Part shown: positions 49,979 through 54,226 of the stretch, one piece after another
Position numbering within the stretch: the first letter of the stretch is position 1
Layout: every line of letters begins with the position of its first letter
From: Roseobacter sp.
GTDB lineage: Bacteria; Pseudomonadota; Alphaproteobacteria; Rhodobacterales; Rhodobacteraceae
Assembly (NCBI RefSeq): GCF_024639605.1
Contig: NZ_JAHEHZ010000004.1
Coordinates: 1-54,226, forward strand
Direction of reading: 5' to 3'
Length of the DNA stretch: 54,226 nucleotides
Notes under the pieces: generated by a model
Seen by the model: only the letters and a program-made list of their open reading frames with translations
The model's database searches: none
Told to the model about the DNA's origin: nothing
Made by a program: the position numbers and the translations under genes

Positions 49979-52615
49979 ATGACCGTCACGCCGATGATGG
50001 CGCAATTTCTCGAGATCAAATCCGGGTACCGGGATGCTTTGCTGTTCTACCGGATGGGCGATTTTTACGAGATGTTTTTTGAGGATGCGGTGAACGCCTC
50101 CGAGGCGTTGGATATTGCGCTGACCAAGCGCGGAAAGCATGACGGCGAAGACATCCCCATGTGCGGCGTGCCGGTGCATTCCGCCGAAGGCTATCTTCTG
50201 ACACTGATCCGCAAAGGCTTCCGCGTGGCCGTTTGTGAACAGATGGAAAGCCCGGCAGAGGCGAAGAAAAGAGGCTCTAAGTCGGTGGTAAAGCGCGATG
50301 TGGTGCGCCTCGTAACGCCCGGTACGCTGACCGAAGAAAGCCTGCTTGAAGCGCGGCGGCACAATTTTCTCGCCGCTTTTGCCGAAGTGCGCGATGCACA
50401 GGCGCTCGCCTGGGTCGATATTTCGACAGGCGCATTTCATGTCATGCCGCTGACCCCGCTGCGGCTCGGGCCGGAACTGGCGCGGCTCGCACCGTCAGAA
50501 CTCATTGTTTCGGAAAGCAGCGAGGCCGGCCTGCGCGAAACCGCAGAGGATTTCGATATCGCGCTCACCACACTTGCGCGCTCAGCATTTGACAGCACAG
50601 GCGGTGAGCAGCGCCTCTGCGCGCTTTTCGGGGTCAGCACGCTGGATGCCTGGGGGAGCTTTTCGCGCGCTGAGGTATCCGCCATGGGTGCTCTTCTGCA
50701 ATACCTCGACATCACTCAAAAAGGGCGGCTGCCCCTGCTGCGCCCGCCGCGCAAAGAAGCTGAGGCCCGCACCGTTCAGATCGATGCCGCCACCCGCCGC
50801 AATCTTGAGCTGACCCAGGCTTTGTCGGGTGGCCGTGCGGGATCGCTGCTGTCGGTGCTCGACCGCACAGTAACGGCAGGCGGCGCACGGCTCCTTGAAC
50901 GACGGCTATCCAGCCCCTCACGGGATCTGGAAACGATCCATATGCGCCTCGATGCAGCCGGATATTTTGCCGACGACAATGCTCTGCGGCAAAAGACCCG
51001 TGATCGTCTGCGCCGCGTGCCGGATCTCGACCGTGCGCTCTCGCGTCTGTCGCTTGACCGGGGTGGCCCGCGTGACCTTGCCGCCATGCGCAACGGTCTC
51101 ACACAGGCGCACCATCTCAGCCAGGAGCTGCACACCGAAGACCTGCCGTCTTTGCTGCAGAAAGCGATCGCAGATTTCGACGGTCATGACGCGCTTATCG
51201 ACCGGCTCGACACGGCGCTTATCGCTGAGCCCCCCCTCCTTGCGCGGGACGGTGGTTTTATCGCCACCGGAATCGACGAGGACCTTGATGAGGCCCGCCA
51301 GCTGCGCGACGAAGGCCGGAGTGTCATCGCCCGCATGCAGAAACAATATGTCTCTGACACAGGCGTTTCTTCTCTGAAAATCAAACATAACAACGTTCTG
51401 GGGTATTTCATCGAGACCCCGTCAACCCATGCGGATAAAATGCTCTCTGCACCTTTGTCAGAAACGTTTATCCACCGCCAGACGACGGCCAATCAGGTGC
51501 GTTTCACAACCGTGGAACTGTCTGAGATGGAGACGAAAATTCTCAGCGCGGGCTCCCGCGCGCTGGAGATCGAAAAGCGGCTGTTTGAAGAACTGCGAGA
51601 GACAGTTCTCTCCTGTGCCGGACCGGTTGCCCGGACTGCCGCGGCGCTTGCAGAAACGGATGCTGCCGCGGCCCTCGCTGAACTGGCCGTCGCTGAAAAC
51701 TGGGTCCGCCCGCGCGTGGACGACAGCCGCAGTTTTGACATCACCGGCGGACGCCATCCGGTTGTCGAACACGCGCTGCGCCAGCAATCGGGCGAACCCT
51801 TCATCGCCAACGACTGCGCTCTGAGCGCCGGCGGCGACGAAGCACGGATCTGGCTGCTGACCGGTCCCAATATGGCCGGTAAATCGACCTTTCTGCGCCA
51901 GAACGCACTTATTGCGATACTGGCGCAGATGGGTAGCTTTGTGCCTGCGGCTGAGGCGCATATCGGTCTGATCAGCCAGCTTTTCAGCCGCGTCGGCGCT
52001 TCTGATGATCTCGCACGCGGCAGATCGACCTTTATGGTCGAGATGGTGGAAACCGCCGCAATTCTGAACCAGGCAGACGACCGCGCCCTCGTGATCCTCG
52101 ATGAAATCGGCCGCGGCACGGCCACCTATGACGGGCTCTCCATCGCCTGGGCAACGCTTGAACACCTGCACGACGTCAACAAAAGCCGCGCGCTTTTCGC
52201 CACGCACTATCACGAAATGACGGCGCTGGCAGGCAAACTCGCCGGCGTAGAAAATGCCACCGTCGCCGTGAAGGAATGGGAAGGCGAAGTGATTTTTCTG
52301 CATGAGGTCCGCAAGGGCGCGGCCGACCGGTCATATGGTGTTCAGGTCGCGCAGCTGGCAGGCCTGCCGCCTGCAGTGATCGCCCGGGCGCGCGTTGTGC
52401 TCGAAGCGCTGGAAAAGGGAGAGCGTGAAGGTGGTGTCACGCAGAAGACGCTGATTGACGACCTGCCGCTTTTCGCTGCCACACCACCGCCACCCCCGGC
52501 AGCGCAGAAATCGTCCGCGCTGGAGAAGACGCTGGAAGACATCCATCCTGACGAACTGACCCCGCGTGAGGCGCTCGATCTGCTCTATAAACTGAAAGAG
52601 GCAGCCAGATCCTGA
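49979..52615 (+). CDS. mutS: DNA mismatch repair protein MutS
   Basis: MutS recognises mismatches and starts repair with MutL. The 878-residue product has the mismatch-binding FYRMGDFYEMFF near 22-33, the connector and lever domains, and the ABC-type ATPase: Walker A GPNMAGKST, Walker B VILDEIGRGTATYDG, and the ATHYHEM H-loop. The C-terminus has the helix-turn-helix dimerisation part and ends YKLKEAARS. A GGGGGG run precedes the ATG; an internal ATG at 49994 is a less likely start. It is divergent from maeB. Confidence 0.97.
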   Translation: MTVTPMMAQFLEIKSGYRDALLFYRMGDFYEMFFEDAVNASEALDIALTKRGKHDGEDIPMCGVPVHSAEGYLLTLIRKGFRVAVCEQMESPAEAKKRGSKSVVKRDVVRLVTPGTLTEESLLEARRHNFLAAFAEVRDAQALAWVDISTGAFHVMPLTPLRLGPELARLAPSELIVSESSEAGLRETAEDFDIALTTLARSAFDSTGGEQRLCALFGVSTLDAWGSFSRAEVSAMGALLQYLDITQKGRLPLLRPPRKEAEARTVQIDAATRRNLELTQALSGGRAGSLLSVLDRTVTAGGARLLERRLSSPSRDLETIHMRLDAAGYFADDNALRQKTRDRLRRVPDLDRALSRLSLDRGGPRDLAAMRNGLTQAHHLSQELHTEDLPSLLQKAIADFDGHDALIDRLDTALIAEPPLLARDGGFIATGIDEDLDEARQLRDEGRSVIARMQKQYVSDTGVSSLKIKHNNVLGYFIETPSTHADKMLSAPLSETFIHRQTTANQVRFTTVELSEMETKILSAGSRALEIEKRLFEELRETVLSCAGPVARTAAALAETDAAAALAELAVAENWVRPRVDDSRSFDITGGRHPVVEHALRQQSGEPFIANDCALSAGGDEARIWLLTGPNMAGKSTFLRQNALIAILAQMGSFVPAAEAHIGLISQLFSRVGASDDLARGRSTFMVEMVETAAILNQADDRALVILDEIGRGTATYDGLSIAWATLEHLHDVNKSRALFATHYHEMTALAGKLAGVENATVAVKEWEGEVIFLHEVRKGAADRSYGVQVAQLAGLPPAVIARARVVLEALEKGEREGGVTQKTLIDDLPLFAATPPPPPAAQKSSALEKTLEDIHPDELTPREALDLLYKLKEAARS

Positions 52616-52651
52616 CCGCCTCCCGTTAAACCTCAGAAACTGTTGCCAGCC

Positions 52652-53215
52652 TTATTTCGCCGGTGTTGAAGACACTCCGACCTGCGCAGGACGCAGAAGC
52701 CGGTCATGCAGCATGAACCCCTCGGCGGCGACCTGAATGATATCGCCTGCTTTGGTATCCGGCACCGGTGCCTCAAACATCGCCTGGTGATGCCTGGGAT
52801 CAAAACGATCACCGACCTGGGGCGCAATCACCTCGATACCGTGTTTTTTGAAGACGCTGAGCAGCTCGCGCATCGTCAGCTCAATACCCTCGATCAGCGC
52901 CGAATTGGCTTCCTTCTGCGCGTCGGTGATTGTCTCAATCGCCCGCTTCATATTGTCATAGACAGGCAGAATATCCCGCGACAGTTTGGAGCCACCGTAG
53001 TTTTCGGCCTCCCGGCGGTCACGGTCCGACCGCTTGCGCGCATTCTCGGCATCCGCGAGCGCGCGCATGAACCGGTCACGGTATTCATCACGCTCGGCTT
53101 TGATCTCTTCCAGCTCCACGGCTTCATTATCAATCTCGGCCATATCTTCTGCAAAGGCCTCGGCCTCTGCATCATCGATATCATCCAGAAACTCTTCTTT
53201 CTCAGGCTCTGCCAT
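52652..53215 (-). CDS. grpE: Nucleotide exchange factor GrpE
   Basis: GrpE releases ADP from DnaK. The 187-residue product has an acidic N-terminus, a long coiled-coil (about 35-95, IDNEAVELEEIKAERDEYRDRFMRALADAENARKRSDRDR) and a C-terminal beta domain with FKKHGIEVIAPQVGDRFDPRHHQAMFEAPVPD. I start at ATG 53215 (MAEPEKEEF), with AGGGG six bases before; another ATG precedes it by one codon. It follows hrcA by nine bases. Its partners dnaK and dnaJ are at the other end of the window. Confidence 0.96.
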   Translation of the reverse strand: MAEPEKEEFLDDIDDAEAEAFAEDMAEIDNEAVELEEIKAERDEYRDRFMRALADAENARKRSDRDRREAENYGGSKLSRDILPVYDNMKRAIETITDAQKEANSALIEGIELTMRELLSVFKKHGIEVIAPQVGDRFDPRHHQAMFEAPVPDTKAGDIIQVAAEGFMLHDRLLRPAQVGVSSTPAK

Positions 53216-53224
53216 CATCAACCC

Positions 53225-54226
53225 CTACTTTCGGTCTGAAATCAGCTTTCCGACCAGTTGCGCCGTGTAGTTCACAATCGGCACAATGCGTCCGTAATTC
53301 AGTCTCGTCGGACCAATGACACCCACGGCGCCAATGATCTTCCGATCCGAGTTCATATATGGGGAAACCACCAGAGAGGAACCCGAAAGTGAAAAAAGTT
53401 TGTTTTCTGAGCCGATAAAAATGCGAACGCCTTCGCCTTCCTCGGCCAGTTCGAGAAATTCCGCGATATCACGCTTGCGTTCCAGGTCGTCGAAAAGCTG
53501 CCGGATCCGGGCCAGATCCTCTTCTTCGCCACCGCCACTGAGCAGATTGGCCCGCCCGCGCACAATCAGACGCTCGATCTGATCGCCCTCGCCTTCCCAG
53601 ACCGCCAGCCCGCTTTCCACCAGCGCACGCGCCAGCGAATCAATTTCCTGCCGGCGGGTGGAAATCTGTGCCGCGATCACCCCCTGAAGCTCGCTCAGCG
53701 TGCGACCTTCGATCAGCGCATTGAGGAAATTCGCAGCCTCCCGCATGGAACTGGGCGTCTGACCCGGAGGCGGGGTAAACAGCCGGTTTTCCACATGCCC
53801 GTCGGCAAAGACCAGCACCACCAGCGACCGGTCAGGCGACAGAGAGACAAATTCGATATGTTTGATCGGCGCTTCGCGTTTGGGCGTCATCACCAGCGAT
53901 GCGCCCCGCGTCACCCCCGAAAGCGCGGACCCCACCCGGTCCAGAAGTCCGCTTACGTCCTCGGAGTTGGAACTCATCGTTGCATCTATCTGCTCACGGT
54001 CGTGGTCATCCGGGTCGCCGATTTCCAGCAACCCGTCGACAAACATACGCAGACCCTGCTGTGTAGGGATCCGCCCCGCACTGATATGCGGGCTGTCGAG
54101 AAGTCCCAGATATTCCAGATCCTGCATGACGTTGCGTATCGTCGCCGCACTCACCTTTTCCGAAAAATCCCGTGTCAGTGTGCGCGAGCCGACAGGCGCG
54201 CCATCAGCAAGATAGCCTTCGACCAC
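53225..54226 (-). CDS. hrcA: Heat-inducible transcription repressor HrcA, N-terminus off the window
   Basis: HrcA binds CIRCE operators and represses chaperone operons until heat inactivates it. 333 codons are present; the frame is open to the right edge, where VVEGYLADGAPVGSRTLTRDF corresponds to residues after about the first 15-25 of HrcA, so the real start lies outside. Visible motifs include VSAATIRNVMQDLEYLGLLDSPHISAGRIPTQQGLRMFVDGLL (winged helix) and the C-terminal VGVIGPTRLNYGRIVPIVNYTAQLVGKLISDR. No CIRCE occurs at dnaK in this window, so HrcA likely controls groESL elsewhere. Confidence 0.95.
   Translation of the reverse strand: MVEGYLADGAPVGSRTLTRDFSEKVSAATIRNVMQDLEYLGLLDSPHISAGRIPTQQGLRMFVDGLLEIGDPDDHDREQIDATMSSNSEDVSGLLDRVGSALSGVTRGASLVMTPKREAPIKHIEFVSLSPDRSLVVLVFADGHVENRLFTPPPGQTPSSMREAANFLNALIEGRTLSELQGVIAAQISTRRQEIDSLARALVESGLAVWEGEGDQIERLIVRGRANLLSGGGEEEDLARIRQLFDDLERKRDIAEFLELAEEGEGVRIFIGSENKLFSLSGSSLVVSPYMNSDRKIIGAVGVIGPTRLNYGRIVPIVNYTAQLVGKLISDRK

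Noticed and set aside
1-54226. CRISPR arrays, insertion sequences, prophage or integrase genes
   Set aside because: No regularly spaced repeats, transposase motifs or terminal inverted repeats are seen; gene content is housekeeping throughout.

Overview
The window reads as a chromosomal, housekeeping-rich segment from a GC-rich alphaproteobacterium. It most likely belongs to Rhodobacterales, in the Roseobacter/Sulfitobacter/Ruegeria-like group. The evidence is the gene order (kdsB-cysQ, dnaK-dnaJ, secA next to argJ-mutT, rimP-nusA-rnpM-infB, hrcA-grpE), the protein sequences (alphaproteobacterial MaeB with a phosphotransacetylase tail, UbiG, short IlvA) and a bacterial voltage-gated sodium channel of a type known from marine roseobacters. 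I see no prophage, insertion sequence, CRISPR array, tRNA or rRNA. No intergenic gap exceeds about 210 bases. Base composition and codon style are uniform, apart from one AT-richer relic-like stretch near 36.1-36.2 kb.

Layout. 0-3 kb: partial kdsB and cysQ (minus), a divergent ABC-2 type permease, and an ABC-exporter membrane domain with no ATPase. 3.1-7.2 kb: alkB divergent from dnaK-dnaJ, with a perfect inverted repeat at the shared promoter. 7.2-12.6 kb: an uncharacterised two-gene envelope unit (a periplasmic-binding/OmpA fusion and a 338-residue anchored protein) downstream of secA. 12.8-15.6 kb: a parvulin-type foldase, argJ, mutT and a 48-residue protein. 15.6-21 kb: the rimP-nusA-rnpM-infB operon, with a promoter, a leader terminator and an internal hairpin. 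21-26 kb: a short peptide-binding protein with pip, divergent ubiG, then marR/nitrilase/grxC/comF. 26-28.3 kb: a probably leaderless methyltransferase gene, hemH and a 57-residue secreted protein.

28.4-39 kb: two YkuD L,D-transpeptidases around a CAP-domain lipoprotein. Beyond them lies a long minus-strand run: sodium channel, RNA methyltransferase, paired ABC exporters, CCA-adding enzyme, CoA-type Nudix and Hsp33. 39-43.3 kb: Nudix, a response regulator-PP2C phosphatase divergent from a small Hpt protein, an SDR and ilvA. 43.4-54.2 kb: argG, a DUF7282-like protein, a sulfotransferase-like protein, exported MsrA, a ribokinase-like kinase, maeB, mutS, grpE and 5'-truncated hrcA.

Protein quality control is concentrated here: DnaK, DnaJ, GrpE, HrcA, Hsp33, SecA, a parvulin and MsrA. 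So is translation and transcription machinery: RimP, NusA, RnpM, IF-2, RNA methyltransferase and CCA enzyme. A second theme is the cell envelope: KDO activation, ABC exporters, L,D-transpeptidases and OmpA-type anchoring.

Nothing here is a clear new defence or mobile system. The best candidates for undescribed biology are the envelope pair at 7.2-9.8 kb with a CtrA-like site, the leader attenuator and nusA/rnpM hairpin in the rimP operon, the response-regulator phosphatase/Hpt pair, and several unannotated small proteins and leader structures. All functions are inferred from sequence pattern; no database search was run.
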